A stretch of DNA of 64,000 nucleotides from Nothopassalora personata (GCA_033816765.1 CM066291.1:3038001-3102000), one strand, 5' to 3'. Positions 20,973-32,969 are shown, counted from the stretch's first letter. A program made the numbers and translations. The notes: generated by a model not told the origin, from the letters alone.

Positions 20973-21090
20973 ACGAAACCTCACACTCACCTAGGCAACA
21001 ATACCACAACACAGCGACGGCGGGACCCGACAATGAAGGCACGGCCTTCGACGGCGACAACAAGCAGGCGGAGGAGACGCTGCAGGCGGC

Positions 21091-21106
21091 GGAGGGGAGG
21101 GGGGGG
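21091..21106 (+). promoter_or_regulatory. Polypurine tract of the chromovirus
   Basis: An uninterrupted run of 16 purines, mostly G, three bases before the 3' LTR. This is the expected primer for plus-strand synthesis. Confidence 0.85.
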
Positions 21107-21109
21107 TAA

Positions 21110-21267
21110 TGTAAGGGGCGAGCCCTTGCATCTTGGCACGGGCTGAGCCCGTGCGGACCTGACTCCGTTTTCTTTGTTCCGGGCTTCGCTCGGTTTTCTC
21201 CTTCTTCTGTATCGAACTTATTGCATACCACACAGAACCTCAGTGTACACGTCGTTCACCCGTGACA
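21110..21267 (+). repeat. 3' LTR of the intact chromovirus
   Basis: 158 bp, identical by eye to the 5' LTR, ending CGTGACA and followed by the target duplication GGTAG. Confidence 0.95.
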
Positions 21268-21272
21268 GGTAG

Positions 21273-22600
21273 GTATATAAGAATATACTATGTAAGAATA
21301 ATCTTATATATACCCTAAATTTCTCGAGTTATTATATTATTATAATCTATAGGATAAAGAGGTAACATTCTTAAATTCTAGCTTTTAGTTTCATTTTTAC
21401 AATTTTACAATTAAGGCTATATCATACTATATATATAGTTAGCGCTATTGTTTAAATCTAGAACAACTATTGTATTATCGTTATATTGTAGTAGCGGTTC
21501 AAAATTTTCCTTTCGAGCTATTTAGCTTTTAGCTAAGTTCTACAGTTACGGAAGTACGCTAAACCCGAATCGAAACGTTTGAGCTCGCTAAGGTAACTCT
21601 TACCAAAGCTCGATCCTATCTCGTGCGTGACCCGTTGTGCTGGGACACGAGGATCGGCTTCGGGGCTGTACGTAAGCGAGCCGTCTTACCGGAGTTTTGG
21701 GTCTTGGATATATTGCGGTGGGATCATGCAGTGCTCTTTCACCGTTTGCAAAAGATCAAGCGCATCGGTAGCTCTAGAGCAGCCGGTGTTGGGATTGCTG
21801 ATATGGTGTATGTCTAGAGAATCGCATGCACGCTCTCGCGAGCCGTCAGCGCCGAAACCCGCTTCTGCACTCTTGACCAGGGTAGAGTGGTGCGAGACCG
21901 TGTTCTTCGCGGATAACGTCCTGCGCGCGCAAAACTCGTGCGAGGAAGCTCTGAACGACTTAATCACCATTAAGAAGTATGCTCGCGCAAGTGCGATCTC
22001 GCGTGTGTGGAAGTTTTTTCGCGACCACTAGCTCTGCCCGCTCTTGACAACATCCGGAGTTCTTTGTCCAACGTACCGGAAGTGGTGGACCACAAGGTCG
22101 GGACGAGTTCTTCACGAGTGCCACCATACTACTTTAGGCCAGGTTTGCTTTCCCTCCACTTCGGTGCGCCGCCCTCGCTCGCTCAGGGCAGCAACGGGAG
22201 CGTGCCAGTGAACTTGATCCCAAGCAGGCGGTGAGGGCGAGGTACTTGTTGCAATTTGCGTATCCGATGGAAGCTCGCTCTCTTGTTGCAAAATTGCAAA
22301 GCGATGGATTGGGCGATGGCAAGTTCCTCCAGCAGGGCGATTGATGCGGCAGCTACTGTGGTTCTGCTAGAGCCGCCACCAACCCGGCAATGTCTTCTCA
22401 TTCTTACATGCTGATTTGCTTTTTGTTTCATCGTGAGATAATGAAAGGAACAAACTTCGGCGTTCGACCCAGTGCCATGTCCATGGATTCAGGGCGTACT
22501 GTAGACTTCTACTTCAATTGCCGAGACCCACGTGGCGATCTCGGCAGCTGTAACAAAGTCCTGCCGCTACTTTAGCGATTATGCAGTAGCTAACTCAGTA
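21273..22600. other. AT-rich relic, then gene-free DNA of normal composition
   Basis: 21,273-21,560 is AT-rich like the DNA left of the chromovirus. 21,560-22,580 has normal composition and contains open frames of up to 134 codons (21627-22031), but none has a recognisable motif. I see no gene that I can support. Confidence 0.45.
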
Positions 22601-23684
22601 GGCGATGGTGAGCTTGCTAGTTGTTACAGAAATCATTGGACGATTACGGGCAAACTGCTATTTGAAGATTGTAAGTACTATTAGCTACCCTTTGTCTACC
22701 TTAGCCGAGTATATTAGTACCGACGTGACAGTAGTGAAGGGCGGTAATGTCTTGTAGAACCGATAGCATAGGTAGAATGTATGCTTATATAGACTATATA
22801 GGGTTATTATTAGCTAGGTGCTGGATATAAGGATAATATATAGATAGTACATTTTTAGGAAACTATAGTATAAGGATAGAGTACTAATTATAAATTAAGT
22901 AGATAGTATAGAGTACTAATAGACTCTATATAAGTACTTTTTGTTGCATTATAGTAAGTTAATTAGTTTACTTAATTTAGGCTTATATATTAGTGGTTTT
23001 AGAAGTAAGTAGTATATTATATATATCTATCTAAGACTAAAGATTACTATAAATAGAAAGACTATAGGTAACTAATTAAAGTTACCTATCTCTTCGTAGT
23101 AGATGCCTTAGGTTTAATAGACTATAGCCTAATTATACTTAGATTATAATATACTACCTTAGCTCTTACGTATTATAGGTTAATAAGCTTATTTATATAT
23201 AATATTATATAATCTCCTAGGCTTATAGCTCTCCGTATATAATTATTACCTACCCTTTATAACGTTAATATTCTTTTACTATATTTTATTTTAGCTATAT
23301 TAAAAGCTATATAGTTAGCTACTAAGTTAGTAGTATTTAGGTAAGGCTACTATTATACTAAACCTTACCTAGCTACCTACTATTTATTCTTACTAAGTCC
23401 TTCTATTATAGCTATATATAATGAACTTATACATTTAGTTATAATTAATATAAGATGTTAGTAGGGTAGCTAAAGTAGTCTTATTATACTAATTAGTTTA
23501 GTATATAACTACTTTATTTACTAATAAATATATAATATTATAGATTGAAGTTATAGAGGTTAATCTATTTTATCTTAATATTAGTCTACTTAAATATATA
23601 ATCTTAATTACTATATCTATGTTAGCTAGTATATATAATGTTACGTTATAGATATTAGTTAGTAAGCTAATTAATTAGTTAAAG

Positions 23685-24478
23685 ATAAAACTATAGAACA
23701 AAGTTAAAATAGACTTTATTATAGAACTCCTACCGTTAAAGGATTAAGTTATAGAATAACTATACAACATAATACTAGTTATAGCTAATAGACCTACGAG
23801 ATACGTACACTTTATTTCTATATTAGAGACATATAATATAGAGTAGCTCGGATACCTTGTACTAGATAGACTTATCTAATACTATAGATTCTCTTAAGTA
23901 TTTATAACGGATAGAGATAAGCTATTTATATTAAATTACTAGAAAATACTTATAAGAACAATCGGAATTAAACCTAAGCTATTAATAGCGTATTATCTAG
24001 AAATAGATAGATAAACTAAAAGGATAGACTAAATGCTAGAATAATACCTACGACATTACATTGACTACGTATAAGACAACTAGGTTTTATTGCTACTAAT
24101 TGTATAGATTATACTAAATAACTATAAATTAGAGACACCTTTAGCGATACTATTTTACACGAACTTTAGTAAAGATCCTAACCTATTTAGAATACCTAGA
24201 TTCTACCTATAGACCGAAAGAGTAATTACAATAACGGATACTCTTAAGAAAGTATATAAAGAAACACGTAAGGCAATTAAATATATATAACAAAACTATC
24301 TTAATAGCGGTAAGATATAAGAAAAATAGTACCTCTACTAAAGAAGGGGGATAAGATCTATCTCCTTATAAAAAACTTAAGAATAAGAAGATAGACTAAG
24401 AAAATAGATAACATTAAGGTTAGACTATTTTTACCGATAAAGTTATAGGATTAGTTAACTACTACCTACGACTACTAC
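23685..24478 (+). mobile_element. Fragment of an older chromovirus, integrase region
   Basis: About 790 bp closely similar to 30,350-31,145 of the better preserved element (integrase core to just before the chromodomain), but with more C-to-T changes. It ends abruptly where a different LTR begins at 24479, so a second family inserted into it. Confidence 0.8.
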
Positions 24479-24650
24479 TATAAGGGTAGCCTATAGCTAA
24501 TTCTTATATATAATACGGCTATGCCCGGCTTAGTATACCGTACGTAATACGTATACGTATACTAGAAGACGCGTATAGCGTCTATAGAAGAAAGTAAGCT
24601 TTAGTTTATCTACGATTAGAAGATCGTAGGCGTACTATATATTGCGATAT
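24479..24650 (+). repeat. LTR of second family, copy 1
   Basis: 172 bp beginning TATAAGGGTAG (probably TGTAAGGG before RIP) and ending GCGATAT. It is directly followed by copy 2 with no spacer. The first bases resemble the start of the intact chromovirus LTR. Confidence 0.7.
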
Positions 24651-24821
24651 TATAAGGGCAGCCCATGGCTAACCCTTATATATAATGCGGCTATGCCCGG
24701 CTTAGTATACCGCACGTAACGCGTATACGTATACTAGGAGACGCGCATAGCGTCTATAGAAGAAAGTAAGCTTTAGTTCATCTACGATTAGAAGATCGTA
24801 GGCGTGCTATACATTACGACA
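24651..24821 (+). repeat. LTR of second family, copy 2
   Basis: 171 bp from TATAAGGGCAG to ATTACGACA. It is about 90 percent like copy 1 by eye and similar to copy 3 at 32970-33147. It is probably the 5' LTR of the element that continues with the gag relic downstream. Confidence 0.75.
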
Positions 24822-24949
24822 TCCCCTTATAGCCTTACGATCCTTATAGTTCTAAAGCTTCCCTTCGATATAATCTATATACGCTATAGAGCCCAATCGC
24901 GACGTATACGACGGCGAGTCGCCTATGCCGCTCCTAAGCCCTAGAGTAT

Positions 24950-25590
24950 AGTAGTAGGCGCGTCGTATAGCCTTAGTTACGAGAAGAGAGGCCTTACGGG
25001 CTAAGATTAAAGAGTAAGAGATATAGCGGGAGATCGAGCGGCTAGAGATCTTACGCGCTATAAGCGTATCGCCTCTAGAGCGTATAGGAGGAAGGAGAGA
25101 AGATTACCTCCCTACTATAACCCCTACCTCTAGCTCTATAAGTACTAACGATAATATTATAGTATAAGGCGCGGCCGTAGCGTATACGACGCGACCGCGT
25201 CTAAAAGAGCCGACGCCTTTTAGAGGGGATTCGATAAGGAAGGTAAGGGTATTCCTTCGGGAGCTCTTACTTATCTTTACCCTCTTAGGCACTATATACG
25301 CGATAGACGAATTAAAGGTCCTATATAGGGTTATGTACCTTAGCGGAGAGGTAAGCGAGCGATAGTATGCTAACTATAGCGCCGTTAACCTTATAGGGTA
25401 TATATACTAGGACTTTAAGGAGTTCTACCGAGACGTATACGGCGATCCTATAAATCGCGTACTTAATACTATGTTAGAGTACGAGGTTACGAGATAGAAG
25501 GATAACTAGATAGCGTAATAGTTCGCGACTAAGCTAGATATTATAGAGGACTAGTTAGGTAACTACTCGGAAGCGTAACGTATACGGTAC
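24950..25590 (+). pseudogene. Gag relic of the second LTR family
   Basis: A stretch that translates with stops at former Trp/Gln codons and still shows gag-like segments such as PTPFRGDSIRKVRVFL, FKEFYRDVYGD and LDIIEDQLGNYSEA. It lies between LTR copy 2 and the inserted chromovirus. No pol of this family is left in the window. Confidence 0.6.
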
Positions 25591-25952
25591 TATTACGGAA
25601 TGATTCCTAGGGACCCTAGAATTATAACGATAAGACAAACACGTAACTCATCCTACCTAAGCGCTTAGACATAGAGCGATTAGACTGCTTATGCTTAGAC
25701 TAATTAGACTGCTTATGCTTAGACTAATTAGACTAATTACCGAGATCTATGAATCTCCTTTGTATTTAGGAACGCTAAGAAACCCTTATAGTTCTAATAC
25801 GTTCAACTCATGTTACTATCTCACCAATTGGAATATAACTCTTATTCCTATCATTTATCTTCGCTTAGCTTACTTTAGCCTCTCTAAAGAATACCGCTAC
25901 GTAACTTAACTTATCTCTCTTTTAAGACTAGCCCTAGAACGAGACAATAACA
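25591..25952 (+). repeat. 5' LTR of the degraded chromovirus
   Basis: About 362 bp ending TAACA. The last 200 bases match the 3' LTR closely; the first 150 differ and hold a direct repeat of about 22 bases (GACTGCTTATGCTTAGACTA) not shared with the 3' LTR. The start is placed by the shared TATTACGG. Confidence 0.65.
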
Positions 25953-25969
25953 CTTTAAACGCCCTTAGG

Positions 25970-26925
25970 ATGAGCGCTACTCAAGCAGCTAGTAGGGGAA
26001 CACCCGCCCCTAGCGAAGTAGGAAGCATCCGCCGTACGCTACTACAATAGACTACTACGAAGGACGATAAGTCTAATAACAATAACGAGCCTACTCTAAG
26101 AAAGAACGACGTTAAGGCTACTAAGCTAGACCTCTTCTATAGAGACAGGGCTAAGTTCGACGACTAGATTAATTAGATAGATATGTATCTTATGTTTAAC
26201 CTAGTCAATGCCGATAAAAGAACTATCTTCGCTATTACGTACCTTCGCGGAAGTGCGCAGAACTAGATCAAACCTTACCTTAAGGAATACCTTAAAGGTA
26301 TAGGACGATTAGACCCTACTAGAATGTTTAGGAGCTATACTCTCTTTAAAGATAAGATAAAATCAATCTTTGGAACCTCGAACGAAGTCTAATAGGCTAT
26401 ACGAATCATTTAACACCTAAAGTAGAAGACGTCTACTTTAGAGTATGCCGCCAAATTCGAAGAATACGGACAAATCACTAGATAGGACTAGACGGCGTTA
26501 ATAACTATGTTCCGACGTAGACTTAAAGACTCCGTTAAGGACGAGTTAATAAGACACGGGGGACGGATTACTAACCTCGAAGAGCTAATGAAGGCGTCGA
26601 TTAACATTGATGACTAGCTCTAGGAACGACACTAGGAAAAGAAACACGACTCTAAAGTAGGAGGTATAGTAGGATACGCTCCGGATCGTAGACCCTTAGG
26701 AGGATACGTTACGAAGGAAGAATTCTTACGATAAAGCTAGCCCTACTATAGACTACAGCGAATGGAACTAGACGTTACCTAACGAGGACGGAGGATCGAC
26801 AAGAGTAGGGGCTACGGAAAGCCCTTTAAAGGAAAAGGAAAACTCATATACTATGCCTATAGTAAAGAAGGTTACATAGCGCGGGATTGCCGCGGTAAAA
26901 ATATAGTACGCCGCGAGCAATTTAA
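25970..26925 (+). pseudogene. Gag relic of the degraded chromovirus
   Basis: It begins with ATG 18 bases after the LTR. Recognisable parts include a Ser/Thr/Pro-rich start, a helical capsid-like region and, near 26848-26905, a zinc-knuckle relic in which the first Cys residues now read Tyr (YYAYSKEGY...C), as expected from TGT to TAT changes. Many internal TAG codons. Confidence 0.75.
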
Positions 26926-28029
26926 TATGATACAACCCCGAACTAGTAAATCTGAGAGTAGTGTTAGATCTCGAGGAGATACCGACTATACTCGGAGAGT
27001 GGGGGAGAGAGCTAGTAACGGAAGCACGACGCCTCTCCTAGACCCCTTAGAAGGACGAGGAGGATACTATAGGCAGCAAATAGTAGTCATTCTATTTAAT
27101 GCGAAGAACTAACTACGATAGTTTAACATAATAATACAAAGAGTCGACTACGAGATTGAATCCGAGTCTCGAAATGGTTATAGAAGCCTTTGTTAGCGAT
27201 TCTGTTACTAAGACTCGTATTAAGTTTACTACGCCGCGAAGTTAGGCGTAGGGTATTAGCCTTAGTAACTACGAGGAACCCTAGGAGCGACGCATAGGTA
27301 AAACGCTACGCTCCGAGAAGTAGACATCGACGAATCCTATTTCGACGAAGATAGAAGCGACAAAGAAAATCAGGACCTAGGATAGAACGGATTATAGTTA
27401 CTAGAACCATAGGAAGAAAGTTAAGAAACCACCGGGCTAAATACTATTAAGGAAGAACAGGATCCGGAAGAATTAAGCGAAGAAGATTCCTCCGAAGGAG
27501 AAGAGAGCGACACTAACGACGATAACGAACAACTTACCTTCACGGTAGATGTACCTAAGAAACTATACGACATAATCATCTACCTATAAAGAAGGCACGA
27601 GGAATTCCTACCTAAGATAGGCGGACGAAGGAGGCTATACTCTATTAAGTTTAATAAAACACTCGACACCCTACGAGGTATAGCCTAGGGATACCCACTT
27701 ATAGAAACAACCGAGAATCTAGCAACCGCCGTTATAGAATAACTACCGATAGGAAGCCGAATAATAGGAACCGGATAACCTATACCGTTAGGAACATTTA
27801 TATCGAATAAATTACGTAACATAGTGCAACACGCACGCGTACTCTACTTAGAAACGTAGAAGATCTAGGAACGTAATAGACTACAAGTATAGATATAGGG
27901 TAACGGGCTATAGGTTCTAGCCGAAGCCTCTAGGTACGAAGCATAGCGAACTATATACTATTCGGGAAAAGGATTAGCTCCCTAGGAATAAGCGACTAAA
28001 GGGAGTTATATAATACTTAGGCTTATACA

Positions 28030-31000
28030 TCGACATTAAACACAGTTTTCTAGATATAAGCAATCGTTAACGGACATAAGACTAGTGTTATAATCGACTT
28101 AGGAGCAGCGGGGAATCTTATCTCCGAGTCTTTCGTAAGAAGAAACGGGTTCGCTACCCTAAAGAAGAAATAGGGTTACGAGTTAATCGCGGTAAACGGA
28201 TTATCGTTACCTAGCGTAGAATAGGAGACGATACCATTACTACTAGCTATCTAATAGTACTACGAGAATATTACCTTAGATGTTACTAATATAGCTAGTT
28301 ATAATATAGTATTAGGTATGCCTTAGTTAAGAAAGCACAATCTAGTAATCGACTAGAAAAGAGGAGTACTTACATTTAGGGAATTCGATTACGTTATCGA
28401 CATTTAGCCTACGTAGTAGTAGCGTTTACTAGTAGATAAGGTAAGGAAACAGCTAAACGAGATATAGCTTACGCCGAATAGAAGGATAGAAGAACTACCT
28501 TCGACCGGGATAGACACTAGCGTAGGGCCGCTAGGTTACGAAGTTACTAGAAGTAATAGAAGTAACGCACTATCAAAGAATACTAACATCTTAGAGGTAA
28601 GTATTCCTAAGGAGTATCGCAAGTAGTTGCGACTCTTTAAAGAGGAGAGAGGCAAAACCGCCTTACCTAAGCACCGCCTATAGAATTACAAGATTAACAT
28701 TTAGCTAGGGAAAGAGCCTCTATAGGGACCCCTATATTAAATGTCTAAGAAAGAGCTATAGACCCTACGAGAATAGCTAAAGGAGAAGCTAGCTAAAGGA
28801 TAGATAAGAAGATCTACCTCGAGTGTAGGAACTCTATACATGTTTGTTCTAAAATTAAACGGGAAGTTACGACTCGTACAAGACTATAGGAAGTTAAACG
28901 AGATTACAATTAAGAACCGATACCCGCTACCTAATATCGAAGAAGTATAAGATAGATTAACCGGATCGGACTAGTATACGAAGATTAACCTACGAGATGC
29001 CTTCTATGCTATACGAATAGTAGAAGGAGAAGAATAGAAAACCACTTTTAGAACAAGATACGGACTTTACGAATTCTTAGTTATACTAATAGGATTAACT
29101 AACGCACCCGCATCCTACTAGGACCTTGTTAACGAAACACTTAGAGACCTACTCGATATATACGTTATCGCTTATATAGACGACATACTAGTCTATATAA
29201 AAGGATCCCTATAGGAGCATATAAGACAAGTCTAGGACGTCTTCGAACGACTTACACGTTTAGGATTTGAGACGGCACCCGAGAAATGCGAATTCTATAA
29301 GAAAGAAGTCAAATTCTTAGGCTTTATTATTAGCACTATAGGGATAACGATCGACCCTACGAAGATATAGTTAATTAGAGAATAGCTAGAACCGAAAACA
29401 GTTAAGGACGTATAATTATTCCTTAGACTAGCAAACTACAACCGGAAATTCATTAAGGACTACGTAAAAACAGTAGCACTAATAACGATGCTTACGAGAA
29501 AAGACGTTACCTAGAAATAGGGAAAGGAATAGATTAAAGCATTTAAGAAACTTAAGGAACAATGCGCTTTAGCCCCTACGCTTCGATTATTCGATAGTAG
29601 TAAGGAAGTCTATATCGAGACCGATGCATCTAATATAGTAATAGGCGCATGTCTAATATAGACATACGATAGGTAGAGACACCTAGTAGCCTATTACTCC
29701 CGGAAAATAACTACAGCGGAATAGAACTACGACATCTATAATAAAGAGCTTCTAGCCATTATTACTACTATATAATATTAGAGAGTATATGTCGAGGGCC
29801 TACCGAAGTTAACGATTCTTTCCAACTATAAGAATCTTACGTACTTCACGACGACGAAAGAACTTACCCGAAGGCAAGCCCGCTAGTCGGAGCTACTAGG
29901 ACAGTATAAGTTCGAAATTAAATATACTCTAGGACGAGAGAATGGCCGCGCCGACGCGCTAAGCTAAAGAAGCGACTATATAGAAGGAAAAGAACTAGTA
30001 TAACATAAAATATTAAAGACGAACCCCGACGGAAGTCTTAGTGCTAACATAAGAGAATTTAATAACATCGTACGGATATTAGGCGATAGGGACGAACAAT
30101 TCCCTATATCGTAAGGAAAATACTAGGTACTAAAGGATTAAGAAGAAGAATGTATACGATAACATTACGACGGACTAACTTATAGACACCCCGGAACTTT
30201 AAAGACAATAGACCTAATATAACGCAGTTTCTCATTTCTATAGATAAGACTTAAGGTATTACGCTACATTAAACAATGCGTACACTACTAACGAAACAAG
30301 GCTACGAGACATGCAAAATACGGTTACCTATAGTTTAGGACACTACCGACGAAACCATGGGACGAAGTTATAATAGACTTTATTACGAAACTCCTACCGT
30401 TAAAAGATTAAGTTACGAAATAACTATACAACATAATACTAGTTATAGTTAATAGACTTATGAAATATGCATACTTCATTCCTACATTAGAAACGTACAA
30501 TATAGAGCAGCTCAGATACCTCGTACTAGATAGACTTATCCGATACTACGGATTCCCTTCAGCGTTTATAACGGATAGAGACAAGCTATTTATATTAAAC
30601 TACTAGAAGACGCTTATAGGAACGATCGGAATTAAACATAAGCTATTAATAGTATATTATCCGGAAACAGACGGATAAACCGAAAGGATAAATTAAACGC
30701 TAGAACAATACCTACGACACTACATTAATTATGCATAAGATAACTAGGTTTCATTACTGCTAATAGCGTAGATTGCACTAAACAACTATAAATCGGAGAC
30801 AACTTTAACGATACCGTTCTATATAAACTTTAGTAAAGATCCTAACCTATTTAGAACACCTAGATCTTACCTATAAGCCGAGAGAGCAATCGTAACGACG
30901 GATACTCTTAAGGAAGTGCATAAAGAAACACGTAAGGCGATCGAAGATGTATAATAAAAACTGTCTCGATAACGGTAGGACACGAGAAAAATAGCACCTC

Positions 31001-31380
31001 TACTAAAAGAGGGGAATAAGGTCTATCTCCTTACAAAAAACCTAAGAATAAGAAGATAGACTAAGAAACTAGATTACGTTAAGGTCGGACCATTTTTCAT
31101 CGATAAAGTTATAGGACTAGTTAACTACCGCCTACGACTACTACCCGACGCTAAAATCCACCTAGTCTTCTATATCTCTAAGTTAGAACCCGTAGACGCC
31201 GAAACACCCTACTAGGAGAGCTTCCATTTCGAACTAGAAGTAGAAAACGAATTCGAAGTCGAAAAGATCCTAGATAAGAGAGGTTAGCGATACCTTGTTA
31301 AGTAGAAAGGATACGACGAATTAGAAAATACCTAGGAACTAAAACAAAACCTACGAAACTATTAGCAAAGGCTCTAGGAG
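28030..31380 (+). pseudogene. Pol relic of the degraded chromovirus
   Basis: Protease relic with DLGA near 28,097; reverse transcriptase from about 28,600 with YIDDILVY near 29,165; RNase H with ETDAS near 29,615; integrase from about 30,120, with ITDRDKLF near 30,565; chromodomain relic at about 31,245-31,375. Stops replace conserved Trp and Gln throughout, so it is dead. Confidence 0.85.
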
Positions 31381-31437
31381 TACAAAAAACGGTCTAGTAG
31401 ACTAACCCCCGCGCTAGAGACTAATCTACTAGAAAGT

Positions 31438-31510
31438 AGCTAGAGTAGGAATCGAACCTACGACCTTAAGAGTATAGACAGCTCGCGTTCTACTACTAAG
31501 CTACCTAGCC
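31438..31510 (-). tRNA. tRNA-like sequence (probably a RIP-damaged tRNA)
   Basis: On the minus strand 73 bases have a 7-bp acceptor stem (GGCTAGG with TCTAGCT, including two G-T pairs), TA at 8-9, and a perfect T arm (GTAGG, loop TTCGATT, CCTAC). The D arm and anticodon stem are imperfect, with changes of the C-to-T/G-to-A kind, so the anticodon cannot be read with certainty. The anticodon side is similar to fungal tRNA-Arg (TCT), but GTC is also possible. It lies between the chromodomain relic and the antisense ORF and probably belongs to the element. Confidence 0.5.
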
Positions 31511-31621
31511 GATTAATAAGAATAGGGACACAACTTACAAATAAGTACCCTAATAAGTCTCTACCCCTAGGGACTCGCCCTAAGGCTCCGCTCCGGAAAG
31601 CGCCGCCTAGTTATTTACGGA

Positions 31622-32107
31622 CTATCTAGTAGAACTAGAAGAGACAGAGAAATCGATCGCGTTATTAATAAAGTCGATCGAGGAATATATAGTAGGAGAG
31701 AGACTAATAGTCGTATCGGCAGTAGGACAATCGACGTCCTTAATCTCTCTAGAGGCCTCTATTTTGGCCTCTAGACACTGCGCCTTCTTACGCGCGCGCT
31801 CCTTAGCTTAGCGAAGTATTGCCTTGTCCCGCATTAACCGTACTAAGATCTCCGTAAGCTCTTCCTTATCCTTTTCGACCTTTTTCCGGTACTCCTCCCG
31901 GGTCTTATTAAGAGACTCCTAGGACAGGTTTATACACTTACGCCCGCGGCGAACACACTCCGAACACCGAAGCCGAAAGTTGCCTTCTATAGCGACGCAA
32001 GATAAACCGTTAAAGAAGCAATAGTTATACGCGAGATCTACTAGACGACTGTATTCGTTAATTTCCTTAGTAAGCCGGAGACGGTTTTTAGAAGAAGAAG
32101 AAGACAT
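31622..32107 (-). pseudogene. Antisense Cys-rich ORF of the degraded chromovirus
   Basis: On the minus strand, from Met at 32107 to a stop at 31622, 162 codons in one frame with only two internal stops (31919-31921 and 31808-31810), both readable as RIP changes of Trp/Gln codons. The first 62 codons are open. Cys30, 37, 48, 51 and 58 give C-x6-C-x10-C-x2-C-x6-C, and Tyr27 sits where a first Cys of a Zn2Cys6 cluster would be and is one RIP-type change (TGT to TAT) away. After the Cys part comes a Lys/Glu-rich coiled coil and a Ser-rich tail. Position and orientation match the antisense gene of the intact chromovirus. Confidence 0.65.
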
Positions 32108-32184
32108 CGTTATAGGCCGCGAAGAGGGGACATCGTGTTATCTTATACAAGCTTCGGGACGAAGCTAGGCTAGAAGGGGGATAG

Positions 32185-32566
32185 TATTACGGTCCGGGTT
32201 AAGCCACGACGGCACGCCTAACTATTAGCTATAGAAACCACGTGCGCCGCACGAGATTACTCGCTCACTAGCGACTTAGTGATTCGAGATCACTTACTTA
32301 CTAGCGACTCGGTAATTCGAGATCACTCGCTCACTAGCGATGAAGTGATTAAGACTAAGACTAGCAATGTCTCCTTTGTATTTAGGAACGCTAAGAACCC
32401 TTATAGTTTCGACGCGTTCAACTTATGTTACTATCTTACTAATTAGAATATAACTCTTATTCCTATCATTTATCTTCGCTTAGCTTACTTTAGCCTCTCT
32501 AAAGAATACCGCCACGTGACTTGACTTATCTCTCCTTTGAGACTAGCCCTAGAACGAGACATAACA
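32185..32566 (+). repeat. 3' LTR of the degraded chromovirus
   Basis: About 382 bp from TATTACGGTCC to ATAACA, preceded by the polypurine tract AGAAGGGGGA. The first half has its own tandem repeats (CTCACTAGCGA units) that differ from those of the 5' LTR. Confidence 0.7.
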
Positions 32567-32969
32567 TAGTATTAGTAATAGTACTAGTAGTACTAATAGG
32601 CCGCCTACGAGGGCCTCCTAGCGTAGTTAATCTTAAATAGCTTCCTTAGAAGCTATAGTAGTACTAGCGGGTCGCTAGATAGGAGCTAGCGGGTTACTAG
32701 TAAGTCGCTATTAGTACTAGTGCGATACGCTATAGGAATATAGTACGAGTAAGAAGAAGGAAAAGGGGGAAGAGGGTATACTTCTTAAACCCTCGAGTTA
32801 GTTAACCGGGTAACTATAACTTTAACTACCTATACCCTAATAACAATACGTACGAGACCCGTAGGCGGGTCGTATAGTAAAGAAACCTACGAGAAGTAGA
32901 TAGATTAACTATATAGAAACCTCCTAAAGCCGCGAGCTAAGAGTAGCTTATCCTAGAAGGGGAGGTAGT

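Larger units (their letters stand above)
14553..21267 (+). mobile_element. Intact Ty3/gypsy chromovirus LTR retrotransposon
   Basis: 6,715 bp from TG to CA with 158-bp LTRs that I read as identical at every position, flanked by the 5-bp target duplication GGTAG (14548-14552 and 21268-21272). It carries a self-priming site after the 5' LTR, a single gag-pol ORF of 1,660 codons without any stop, about 1.36 kb of further sequence holding an antisense gene, and a polypurine tract three bases before the 3' LTR. Identical LTRs and an undamaged ORF indicate a recent insertion. It shows none of the TA-rich decay of the elements next to it, so it has escaped RIP or arrived after the last sexual cycle. 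Confidence 0.95.
25591..32566 (+). mobile_element. RIP-degraded chromovirus nested in the second family
   Basis: About 7.0 kb, from LTR start TATTACGG to LTR end ATAACA. It contains relics of gag, protease, reverse transcriptase, RNase H, integrase and chromodomain in the usual order, then a tRNA-like sequence, an antisense Cys-rich ORF and a polypurine tract (32172-32181). The coding frame is broken by dozens of TAG/TAA codons at Trp and Gln positions. No clear target duplication remains. It interrupts the second-family element, whose end lies at 32567-33147. Confidence 0.85.

Noticed and set aside
21627..22031. 134-codon ORF downstream of the chromovirus
   Set aside because: No motif, no extension by splicing, and adjacent to relic DNA.
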